Below are positions 27,170-35,504 of a stretch of DNA of 64,000 bases, piece by piece (position 1 is the stretch's first letter; each line of letters starts with the position of its first letter). Under the pieces are notes generated by a model, which worked only from the letters and a program-made list of their open reading frames with translations, searched no databases and was not told the DNA's origin. Source of the DNA: SB11 sp965222995 (GTDB lineage Bacteria; Bacteroidota; Bacteroidia; UBA8524); contig OZ244977.1 in the NCBI GenBank assembly GCA_965222995.1, positions 372,001-436,000 of the forward strand. Direction: 5' to 3'. The position numbers were made by a program, and so were the translations under genes.

Positions 27170-27237
27170 AGTAGGTTATTTTGTGTTTTTAGACGTTCAA
27201 TATTATTGAAATGTTATTGAAAATCCGTGTTTTAACA

Positions 27238-28488
27238 TTAACCAAATAGAATTTTAAAATAAAACAACGGATTTTGGAACTTTGCCCGCATGTCTAAATC
27301 TTCAAACATGCATGAAATGGTTTCTTGTAAAGTCTTATTTTTTGAAGCTTTGTTTACTACCATGTTGAACAACCACGGGTATTTACAAAGTTTTTGCATG
27401 GTATGGCTAAGTTTTAACTCGCTCCATAAATAACGGTATACATCCTCGTCGTATGATGCTAATGTGGCGGCACTAAAATTTTTTACTGCTAATCCTTTTT
27501 TTACCACCTCAGCTGCAAACCTTCCACATATCATAGCGTTGCCTATACCTTCACCCGTAAACGGGTCTATTAAGCTTCCCGCATCGCCGGTAAGTAAAAA
27601 ATTATCTCCGCTTAGCTTTCTTTTTTTAGAGCCTAGGGGTAAGCCCCAGCCCTGTATTTTACCTTCTAAAGTTGCATTGGCAAAACGAGGGGCTATTTTT
27701 TGGTTCTCATTTATTATTTTCAGCATCCCTTCTCGCAAATTCACCTTCTTTTTACTAGCTGATTTACTTAAGATACCTGCACCAATATTTGCCATTCCGT
27801 TAGGCAATGGGAAAATCCAGAAATAACCGGGTAGCAACTCATCTAAAAAATGAAGTTCTATATAATTTTGAGGGTGCATACCCTCAACACCTTTGTAGTA
27901 AGCTCTTATGCCTGCACAATAATGGTTAGGCTCCATTTTTATGCCCCCAAGTTTTTTGCCCACAACACTTCTATCGCCTTCAGCACCAATAAGTAGTTTT
28001 GTGAAGACAGTGATTTCTTTTCCTTCTTTTTTCAAATGAACTACATGTCCATTATCAGCAGTAACAATATCTTTAAGTTCAGTGCCTTGCCAAAAGGTAG
28101 CATATTGAGGGCTGATTTTGCTAACCAAAAAATTATCAAAATCTAAACGTTTCGATATAAAGCCGGGGGCATGTTTTTCTTTACTAATATCACTTTTAAA
28201 AGGAATATCTATGTAGTTGTAGTTTGGAGCTACAAACTTTACACCCCAACTGGGTGTATATTCAGTAGGAATCGTAGCTATTTCTTCAACAATAGAAGGG
28301 TCTAGCTTTTTAAATACTTCAACTACTTTTCCGCTTAGTGCATCACCACAAATTTTATCTCTGGGGAAAGTAGCTTTATCAATGATAATGTGCTCTATAC
28401 CCTCTTTTGCCAGAAAAAGAGAAGTAGTTGCTCCGGCAGGTCCTGCGCCTGCTATTAAAACATCGGTTGTATAATCGTAAGTGCTGAT
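27238..28488 (-). CDS. FAD-dependent oxidoreductase, geranylgeranyl-reductase type, without a canonical start codon
   Basis: The coding frame extends well upstream of the first usual start codon (TTG at 28128). Translation of 28476 onward reads DYTTDVLIAGAGPAGATTSL, the essential FAD-binding Rossmann motif. It continues through FPRDKICGDALSGK, and then GDAGSLIDPFTGEGIGNAM, the second FAD motif. These enzymes reduce isoprenoid or other unsaturated chains, or oxidise substrates. Between the upstream in-frame TAA (about 28529) and the Rossmann motif there is no ATG, GTG or TTG; only ATT (28521) or ATC (28488) are available. I set the start at ATC 28488 provisionally. It directly follows the FG-GAP gene. 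Confidence 0.78.
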   Translation of the reverse strand: MSTYDYTTDVLIAGAGPAGATTSLFLAKEGIEHIIIDKATFPRDKICGDALSGKVVEVFKKLDPSIVEEIATIPTEYTPSWGVKFVAPNYNYIDIPFKSDISKEKHAPGFISKRLDFDNFLVSKISPQYATFWQGTELKDIVTADNGHVVHLKKEGKEITVFTKLLIGAEGDRSVVGKKLGGIKMEPNHYCAGIRAYYKGVEGMHPQNYIELHFLDELLPGYFWIFPLPNGMANIGAGILSKSASKKKVNLREGMLKIINENQKIAPRFANATLEGKIQGWGLPLGSKKRKLSGDNFLLTGDAGSLIDPFTGEGIGNAMICGRFAAEVVKKGLAVKNFSAATLASYDEDVYRYLWSELKLSHTMQKLCKYPWLFNMVVNKASKNKTLQETISCMFEDLDMRAKFQNPLFYFKILFG

Positions 28489-28522
28489 GCGGCAAAAATA
28501 GTTTTTTGCAAGCTTTGTAATA

Positions 28523-30838
28523 CTACTTTATCAAAGAAACTCTTTGCACCGTATTAAACTCACTGCTATTACTAAGTGTAACAAAGTATACACCAGCCTT
28601 TTGTGTTTCTAGATATAAGGTATAGCTGGCGACATCATTTTGTAACGTACCTTGATAAATGTCTCTACCCAATATATCGGTAACATGTATGGTTAGCACA
28701 CCACTATATTGTTGTAAATCACGGGTGATGGTAATTGCGCCTGTTGTAGGGTTGGGAAAGAGTTGAATGTTGAGTTTTTTTGTAATTGTTGGTATGCTGT
28801 TACTTTTCTTTCTGGTATTTAAGAAATTAATTCCACCCCTAAAATTCCCCATCATAAGAATGGGTCTTGCATTTGTGCTATCGCTAAGCAAAGGTGCAGC
28901 AGGGATAATTCTTGAGCCAAAGTCAATCCCGTCAAATTTTTCGGTAATATCATTTAACACAAACTCTTTAGTTTCTATAAAAGAGTCGTTAATGTTCTTA
29001 ATATCTGAATATAACCAAAGTTTTCCGCTTTCAGCACCTACCACTAAATCCCAGTTGCCGTTATTATCCAAATCAGCAAAATAAGGGGCAGCAAACCCCG
29101 TAGTAGAGTATTGCAAGGTTGAATCTTCTATTTCGGCCGTAGTGTCATTTAATTTATATTGCCAAAACGGTTCTGCTACAAGCACTTTACCTAATGAATC
29201 TATGGTTGGAGTGCTTGAAAACTGTGGAGAAGTGGCAGTACCGGTATTTTTATAAAAGGCTAAAAATCCGTTTCCTTTTCCTATTACTAAATCTATAAGG
29301 TTATCCTTATCCAAGTCTACCAGCTGTGGTACGGCAGCAGTACCCACATCTATGTCCATATATTTTTTTACAGGGGCAGCAAACGATAAACTATTAGTAA
29401 TTGAATTGTTTTGATAATAATATAGTTGTCCTTCTGCATTGCCAATTACCATATCCTGCTTCCCATCATCATTCAAATCTCCAAAAGTGGGCTTTAAATC
29501 ACGGATACTGTCTTTTATTAAATCTAAATAGTCAAACACATTATCATGAGTGAATTCAGCGTTGGTTTTGCCTCCGGTATTTTTAAAAAGTGAAATTCTA
29601 TCAGCTTTGTTAAATGTTTCAGTAAACTCACCCCTGTGTGCTACCAGCATATCCAAATCACCATCACCGTCAGCATCTACAAATCTTGGTGTTACGCCTG
29701 AGCCGAAATCTAAAGTCAGTTCTTGTAAAAAATTGGTTCTTTCAATTACAAAGTCAGGCTTAATATTGGTGCCATTATTCTTATAAAGCCAAATTTGCTT
29801 TTTGTTTTTCACACCAGCATCGGCATTGGGGGCAACCACTAAATCTTTGGCGTTTGAACCAATATTAGCATCAATATAAAATGCTGCGGGGAATGTTGAT
29901 ATATCTATAGGGTTTAGCTTGGGAAAAACAGTATCGTACTGCACAATTGAATCAATTGGATGCGAAAAATCGCTTTTGCCGTTATACAACAAGGTTAGTT
30001 CATCGTAGGTAGCATCCCCTAATAGTAAATCTTTGTCATTATCATCATCTACATCAAGCAATAACATGGTAGAGCCTGCATGCACTGCCGAAGTATAGTA
30101 CCTGCCACTAAAACAAGGGACACCCAAAGTTATTGAACGGTCTTGGTTGCTTTCACTAAAGCCTCCCCAACAACCGTCATAAAACCTAAATGTTAAACTG
30201 TCAAGCGGGTAACCCTTTTCTTTTGCTTCATTACCATATAAAGTAATGAGTGTGGTTGACGAGTTGAACGATAAGATATCTAAATCACCATCGCCGTCAA
30301 CATCATCAATAGCTGAAATATCATCAGCAATCCAAAAAATGGGTGCTTCAGGTAATGCAGGATCATTTTGGTCTGCTGTTAATTCTTTTTCAACCAGTTG
30401 AAACTTTGGGATGCCTCCCGTAGATATATTTTTGTATACTGCTACTGCTTGCGGATGGAAATAGGCATCAGCAGCAGTAAAAATATCTTCTTTTCCATCG
30501 CCGTTATAATCTGCCAATAATGCCCATGAATGCATATTGGGGAAAGCAAATTCATACCCGGGAGCATAAATCCAATTTGAACCTTGTCCATTGGGATGTA
30601 GAAAAGTTAGTACCTTGTTGCTAGACCTATCAAAAACAAAAAGGTCTTTCTTTCCATCTGCATCTAAGTCTATATTAGAAAACTGCGGCGAAATGAAACC
30701 ACCTACAAAGGGATATGGTATAGTATTATTTGAAGCACTATTAAATACAAGGGAATTATTTAAAAAATACCTAGGGCTTTGTGCTGATGCAATTAATACA
30801 ATACTTAAGAAGCTAAGTAGTAAAAATAATTTTTTCAT
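28523..30838 (-). CDS. FG-GAP/VCBS repeat protein with T9SS sorting domain (copy 1)
   Basis: The product is 771 aa with a signal peptide (LFLLLSFLSIVLIASAQ). At least seven FG-GAP or VCBS repeats follow with calcium-binding DxDxDGxxD loops (NIDLDADGKKDLFVFD, DDVDGDGDLDIL, DVDDDNDKDLLLG, DADGDGDLDMLV, DLNDDGKQDMVIG, DLDKDNLIDLVIG, DLDNNGNWDLVVG). They fold as a beta-propeller. The C-terminal type A sorting domain is LFPNPTTGAITITRDLQQ to VQRVSLIK. It is a surface protein exported by T9SS. The gene upstream (30870) is a close paralog. Confidence 0.92.
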   Translation of the reverse strand: MKKLFLLLSFLSIVLIASAQSPRYFLNNSLVFNSASNNTIPYPFVGGFISPQFSNIDLDADGKKDLFVFDRSSNKVLTFLHPNGQGSNWIYAPGYEFAFPNMHSWALLADYNGDGKEDIFTAADAYFHPQAVAVYKNISTGGIPKFQLVEKELTADQNDPALPEAPIFWIADDISAIDDVDGDGDLDILSFNSSTTLITLYGNEAKEKGYPLDSLTFRFYDGCWGGFSESNQDRSITLGVPCFSGRYYTSAVHAGSTMLLLDVDDDNDKDLLLGDATYDELTLLYNGKSDFSHPIDSIVQYDTVFPKLNPIDISTFPAAFYIDANIGSNAKDLVVAPNADAGVKNKKQIWLYKNNGTNIKPDFVIERTNFLQELTLDFGSGVTPRFVDADGDGDLDMLVAHRGEFTETFNKADRISLFKNTGGKTNAEFTHDNVFDYLDLIKDSIRDLKPTFGDLNDDGKQDMVIGNAEGQLYYYQNNSITNSLSFAAPVKKYMDIDVGTAAVPQLVDLDKDNLIDLVIGKGNGFLAFYKNTGTATSPQFSSTPTIDSLGKVLVAEPFWQYKLNDTTAEIEDSTLQYSTTGFAAPYFADLDNNGNWDLVVGAESGKLWLYSDIKNINDSFIETKEFVLNDITEKFDGIDFGSRIIPAAPLLSDSTNARPILMMGNFRGGINFLNTRKKSNSIPTITKKLNIQLFPNPTTGAITITRDLQQYSGVLTIHVTDILGRDIYQGTLQNDVASYTLYLETQKAGVYFVTLSNSSEFNTVQRVSLIK

Positions 30839-30869
30839 AGTTTCATAAACCTTTGTTGCGGGTGTGAGT

Positions 30870-33203
30870 TTACTTAATTAAAGAAACTCTCTCCACGGTT
30901 CTAAACTGTCTACCATCGCTAAGGGTAATATAATACACGCCTGCCATTTGGTTTTGTAGTGAAAGGGTGTAATTGCTAATCCCTTCTTGTAATGTTCCGT
31001 AATAAACTTCACGCCCAAGAATATCATTAATGTGAATTACCAACTCACCATCGTATTGCTGTAAATCTCGGGTTATATTTACCATGCCCTTAGTAGGGTT
31101 TGGGAATATATTGACGGCAAGTTCTTCAACAATTTCAGGTACGCTTATAGATAATTTGGTTGAATCTCTTTCAGCATTTAAAAAGTTTAAACCACCTCTA
31201 AAGTTACCAATCAAAATTACGGGTATTGCATCTGCACTATCACTTAGTAATGCTGCCTCGGGCAGCACTCTAAATCCAAAGTCTATTCCTCCAAACTCTT
31301 TGCTTAAGTTATCGTACACAAATGTATCTATCTCTACAAAAGAGCCATTCAGGTTGTTATCAATATTCTCAAACAACCATATTTTTCCGTTTTGGCTACC
31401 CAAAATCAATTCACGCTCACCATCTTTGTCAAGGTCGCCAATATAAGGCGCCGCAAAGCCACTAAAATCATAAGTTTTAACAGAGTCTATAATCTCACCT
31501 GTAACATTGTGTAATACATAGTACCAGTAAAAATCATTCACATATACATTCCCCAGTGTATCAATTGTTGGTAGAGAATCGAATTGAGGTGCAGTTTTAG
31601 TGCCCTTATTCTTATAAAAGTTTATAAAACCACCACCAGTGCCTATAACCAAATCAAGTAGGTCATCATCATCCAAATCTATAATTTGGGGTGCGGCACT
31701 AAACCCCACATCAATACGCATATAGTCTTTAACCGGCGATGCAAAAGATAAATTACCTGTAGTATTATTTTGATAATAGTGTAGTCGTCCGTCAGCATCG
31801 CCAATTAGCATATCCTGTTTTCCGTCTCCGTTTAAGTCTCCAAAAGCAGGTTTCATATCGCGGATACTGTCTTTTATTAAGCCCAGATAATCAAATGTAT
31901 TATCCTGCGTAAACTCAGCATTGGTTTTATCACCTGTATTTTTAAAAAGCGTTATTCTATCAGCTTTGTTAAAAGACTCTCTAAACTCACCCCTGTGTGC
32001 TACCAAAAGGTCTAAATCTCCATCGGCATCTACATCTAAAAATCTTGGTGTGGCTCCAGAGCCAAAGTCAATTGTCCATTCTTGTAAAAAGTTAGTTTTT
32101 TGTAGTGCGAAAATCGGTTTAGTGTTAGAGCCATTATTTCTATACAACCATATTTGGTTGGTATTTTTTCCGCCGGCACCTATGTTAGGTGCCACTATTA
32201 AATCTTTTGAAGCAAAACCGGTATTAGCATCTACATAATAAGCAGCGGGGAAATTATAAATTTTAGCTTTTGTAGTGCCTGTAACGGGGAAAACTGTGTC
32301 GTATGCAATCATAGAGTCATACGGCCAGTTCATATCACTTTTACCGTTGTATACAATAGATAACTCATCAAACGATGCGTCGCCCAATATTAAATCTTTG
32401 TCGTTATCGTCATCAACATCAATCAGCAACATGGTAGAGCCTGCATGTGCCCCTGCTTTGTAATATCGCCCACCAAAACAAGGTACACCCAAAGTAATTG
32501 AACGATCTGTAAAACTTTCTCTAAAACCGCCCCAACATTCATCGTAGGTTCTAAATGTTAAGCTGTCTAAAGAATAGCCTTTCTCAACAGCCTCATTGCC
32601 ATACAGGGTAATTGATGCCGCCGAAGCATCAAAAGATAAAATATCTAAATCTCCGTCTCCATCAACATCATCAATGGCTGAAATATCATCTCTAATCCAA
32701 TATACAGGGGCTTCAGGAAGTCCTTGAATATTTTGTTCGGCAGTAAGTTCAGCCGCTACCAATTGAAACTTTACATTATTACCAACTGAAACATTTTTGT
32801 AAACTGCTATTGCTTGCGGATATAAATTAGCATCAGCAGCAGTGAAAATATCTTCTTTTCCATCACCATTATAATCTGCCAATAACGCCCATGAATGCAT
32901 TGAAGGGAATCCCATTTCATAGTCAGGGGCATAAACCCAATTGGTCATTGGACCTTGTGCATTTAAAAAAGTTAATACTTTGTTTGTAGCTCTATCAAAA
33001 ACAAAAAGGTCTTTTTTGCCATCACCATTTAAATCAATATTTGAAAATTGAGGAGATATAAAGCCCCCCATAAACGGATAAGGAATGGTAGAGTTATTAG
33101 CTCTTTTAAATGTAAGAGAATTATCTAAAAAGTACTTAGGGCTTTGTGCAAATGAGAAAATATAGCAAGCCACTAAGGCAAACAAAAGTGTAAGCTTTTT
33201 CAT
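30870..33203 (-). CDS. FG-GAP/VCBS repeat protein with T9SS sorting domain (copy 2)
   Basis: The product is 777 aa, collinear with the 28523 product from the signal peptide to the sorting domain. Shared stretches include STIPYPF(V/M)GGFISPQFSNID, MHSWALLADYNGDGKEDIFT and DRSITLGVPCF. The propeller calcium loops are conserved. The C-terminus is IFPNPTKGMVNITRDLQQ to VERVSLIK. The 31-base gap to copy 1 and the head-to-tail order indicate a tandem duplication and co-transcription. Confidence 0.92.
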   Translation of the reverse strand: MKKLTLLFALVACYIFSFAQSPKYFLDNSLTFKRANNSTIPYPFMGGFISPQFSNIDLNGDGKKDLFVFDRATNKVLTFLNAQGPMTNWVYAPDYEMGFPSMHSWALLADYNGDGKEDIFTAADANLYPQAIAVYKNVSVGNNVKFQLVAAELTAEQNIQGLPEAPVYWIRDDISAIDDVDGDGDLDILSFDASAASITLYGNEAVEKGYSLDSLTFRTYDECWGGFRESFTDRSITLGVPCFGGRYYKAGAHAGSTMLLIDVDDDNDKDLILGDASFDELSIVYNGKSDMNWPYDSMIAYDTVFPVTGTTKAKIYNFPAAYYVDANTGFASKDLIVAPNIGAGGKNTNQIWLYRNNGSNTKPIFALQKTNFLQEWTIDFGSGATPRFLDVDADGDLDLLVAHRGEFRESFNKADRITLFKNTGDKTNAEFTQDNTFDYLGLIKDSIRDMKPAFGDLNGDGKQDMLIGDADGRLHYYQNNTTGNLSFASPVKDYMRIDVGFSAAPQIIDLDDDDLLDLVIGTGGGFINFYKNKGTKTAPQFDSLPTIDTLGNVYVNDFYWYYVLHNVTGEIIDSVKTYDFSGFAAPYIGDLDKDGERELILGSQNGKIWLFENIDNNLNGSFVEIDTFVYDNLSKEFGGIDFGFRVLPEAALLSDSADAIPVILIGNFRGGLNFLNAERDSTKLSISVPEIVEELAVNIFPNPTKGMVNITRDLQQYDGELVIHINDILGREVYYGTLQEGISNYTLSLQNQMAGVYYITLSDGRQFRTVERVSLIK

Positions 33204-33327
33204 GTAGTTTATAATCCGGATGTATATTTATAGAGTGTGATTTTTAATAATATGTTGCCCAAAATAACAAAAATAATAAGGGCAAAGTTTTTAAATCCAT
33301 AAGAACTGCTAATCTTGCACAAGTAAT

Positions 33328-34647
33328 ATGCAACAATTATCATCCATAGAACAATTGTATAGGTTATACAGCCAACAGTATAGGGTATGTACGGACACCA
33401 GAAATATATTGCCAAACAGCATTTTTTTTGCTTTAAAAGGAGCAAATTTTAACGGGAATGCTTTTGCCGTGGAGGCACTAAATAAGGGTGCAGCGTATGC
33501 AATTGTTGATGAAGGTATAAATACTACTAATGATAGGGTTTTAAGAGTGCAAAACGTACTGCAAACTTTGCAGCAATTGGCAAATTATCACCGCAAGCAA
33601 TTAAGTATTCCGTTTATAGCTATTGGGGGAAGTAATGGAAAAACCACCACCAAAGAGCTACTTAATTCTGTATTGAGTCAAAAATTTACAACCTATGCTA
33701 CTAAGGGGAATTTAAACAATCATATAGGTGTACCGCTTACCTTGTTAGCTATTAAACCCGATGTGGAAATGGCAATTATAGAAATGGGAACTAACCAACC
33801 CGGTGATATGGAAGAGCTTTGCAATATTGCCGAACCTGATTACGGTATAACTACAAATATTGGTAAAGAGCATTTAGAAGGCTTTGGCAGCCTTGAAGGG
33901 GTTGCCAAAGAAGAAAGTGTACTCTATTTACATTTAATGAAAAATGGTGGGCTTGCTTTTGTAAATGCTAATGACGAGTGGCTTACCCGCATGGCATCTC
34001 GCTTAGAAAAGGTTTACAAATACGGCTATAATACCACTGATAAAAAAATAGTTAATGCTGATTATATAGGAGAGTTAATCACAGCCAATCCTTTTATAGA
34101 GTGTAAACTGCCAAATATTAATGAGAAAGTAAAAGCACAATTAAGCGGTGAGTTTAATTTCCAGAATATAATAGCAGCGGCTGCTATCGGTAATTATTTT
34201 GAAGTTGGAGGTGAGCAAATAAAAACAGGGATTGAAAGTTATGCCCCTACGAATAATCGTTCACAAGTAGTTGTAAAGGGTAGCAATACTTTATATATGG
34301 ATTGTTACAATGCCAACCCCAGTAGTATGGAAGTAGCATTAAAAAACTTTGCCTCTTTTGAGCACAAAAATAAAATTGTGGTTTTGGGCGATATGTTTGA
34401 GTTGGGAGAATTTGCCGAAGCTGAGCACAAAGCCATAATGGAATTATGCAGAGAACTGGGTTTTGAGAATGTATACACTGTGGGAGAATTGTTTACCCCC
34501 TATGCTGATATAGTAAAAGCAAAAACCTTCAAAACCTCAACAGAGCTGGCAGAAAACTTTAAACAACACCCACTTAAAGATACTTATATACTATTCAAGG
34601 CTTCACGGGGCATAGCTTTAGAAAAAGCTGTTGAGGGAATTTCTTAA
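33328..34647 (+). CDS. murF: UDP-N-acetylmuramoyl-tripeptide--D-alanyl-D-alanine ligase
   Basis: The product is 439 aa. The ATP loop IAIGGSNGKTTTKELL, the MurF-typical NIGKEHLEGFGS and the YNANPSSMEVAL stretch are all canonical. The C-terminal domain has KIVVLGDMFELGEFAEAEH. It adds D-Ala-D-Ala to UDP-MurNAc-tripeptide in the cytoplasm, the last cytoplasmic step of the peptide stem. Its motifs are closer to consensus than those of the MurF half of the 5541-8021 fusion, so it is the likelier main ligase. A hairpin follows the stop. Confidence 0.95.
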   Translation: MQQLSSIEQLYRLYSQQYRVCTDTRNILPNSIFFALKGANFNGNAFAVEALNKGAAYAIVDEGINTTNDRVLRVQNVLQTLQQLANYHRKQLSIPFIAIGGSNGKTTTKELLNSVLSQKFTTYATKGNLNNHIGVPLTLLAIKPDVEMAIIEMGTNQPGDMEELCNIAEPDYGITTNIGKEHLEGFGSLEGVAKEESVLYLHLMKNGGLAFVNANDEWLTRMASRLEKVYKYGYNTTDKKIVNADYIGELITANPFIECKLPNINEKVKAQLSGEFNFQNIIAAAAIGNYFEVGGEQIKTGIESYAPTNNRSQVVVKGSNTLYMDCYNANPSSMEVALKNFASFEHKNKIVVLGDMFELGEFAEAEHKAIMELCRELGFENVYTVGELFTPYADIVKAKTFKTSTELAENFKQHPLKDTYILFKASRGIALEKAVEGIS

Positions 34648-34698
34648 CCTGCCTAACATTTCACTTTTTGGCTACGTTTTACTGTTAATGCAACTGAA

Positions 34699-34744
34699 TT
34701 GCAGTTTTTGCAAAACACAATACTCACGTATGCAAAAACTGCAA
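34699..34744. repeat. Perfect 14-bp inverted repeat after murF
   Basis: TTGCAGTTTTTGCA pairs with TGCAAAAACTGCAA across an 18-base loop, between murF and the hydroxylase cassette. It lacks a clear U tract after the second arm (AATTTAG follows). It may be a weak terminator, an RNA stabiliser or a regulator site. Confidence 0.6.
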
Positions 34745-34766
34745 ATTTAGCGTTGTAGCAAAGGAT

Positions 34767-34774
34767 TATTTTTG
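34767..34774 (+). promoter_or_regulatory. -7 box TATTTTTG for the hydroxylase-ketosynthase cassette
   Basis: Matches TAnnTTTG, 10 bases before the GTG at 34785. It suggests the three-gene cassette has its own promoter downstream of the murF hairpin. Confidence 0.5.
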
Positions 34775-34784
34775 CTTAATCTAG

Positions 34785-35504
34785 GTGGATTTAAAATTTA
34801 AAATTATTTACCAGTTGCCTTATTGGCAAATTACCTTATTAACCATTGGGTATTTTTTACTGCTATATTTTGGTTTGGGATATGTTTTTAACAGCTGTTG
34901 TAAGTGGCTGTATAAAAAGAAGTGGATTAACAAAATTGAAGAGAAAGACCCTAACCCAACCCAAATTAAGAGAGAGATAAAAAACTCGATAATATCCATA
35001 CTTGTATTTGGATTTTCAGGGTTGCCTATAGTTTATTTATTAAGGAAATCATATATAACTGTTATTCCTGATACTTTTTTAAATGTAGTAGTGGGTTTGG
35101 TTATTCTAACGTTGTGGAATGAAGTGCACTTTTTCATTATCCATCGATTGTTACACACACCTTACCTGATGAGAAAAGTACATTTTAAGCATCATGCCTC
35201 AACAACACCTACAATTTATAGTATTTATAGCTTCCATTGGTTTGAAGCACTACTATTAAGCACTGTTCCCTTAAGTGTTTTGTGGATGGGGAGTTTTCCA
35301 ATAATGGCTTTCGCTTTGTTCCCCATAGTAAGTATACTTTTAAATTTTGCAGGACACTGTAATTACCGGTTCGGAAATGGCAAAGGCAATGCTTTAAGTC
35401 TTTTTGCTACACGCCATAATGAGCACCATACCAAAAGAGCTAAAAACTATGGTTTTGCTCTGTTTCTGCTAGATAAACTGAATAAAAAAATTAACAAACT
35501 ATGA
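34785..35504 (+). CDS. Sterol desaturase / fatty acid hydroxylase superfamily membrane protein
   Basis: The product is 239 aa starting with GTG. It has about four transmembrane helices and the diiron His boxes of the superfamily: HRLLH (HxxxH), HFKHH (HxxHH), a later HWFEALL, and HNEHH (HxxHH). These bind two irons for O2-dependent hydroxylation or desaturation of a lipid chain at the membrane. It overlaps the ketosynthase gene by ATGA, so the two are translationally coupled, and its substrate is probably the ketosynthase product or precursor. Confidence 0.88.
   Translation: MDLKFKIIYQLPYWQITLLTIGYFLLLYFGLGYVFNSCCKWLYKKKWINKIEEKDPNPTQIKREIKNSIISILVFGFSGLPIVYLLRKSYITVIPDTFLNVVVGLVILTLWNEVHFFIIHRLLHTPYLMRKVHFKHHASTTPTIYSIYSFHWFEALLLSTVPLSVLWMGSFPIMAFALFPIVSILLNFAGHCNYRFGNGKGNALSLFATRHNEHHTKRAKNYGFALFLLDKLNKKINKL

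Noticed and set aside
33209..33445. 78-aa minus-strand open frame at the murF start
   Set aside because: It overlaps the conserved N-terminus of murF and has no supporting features.
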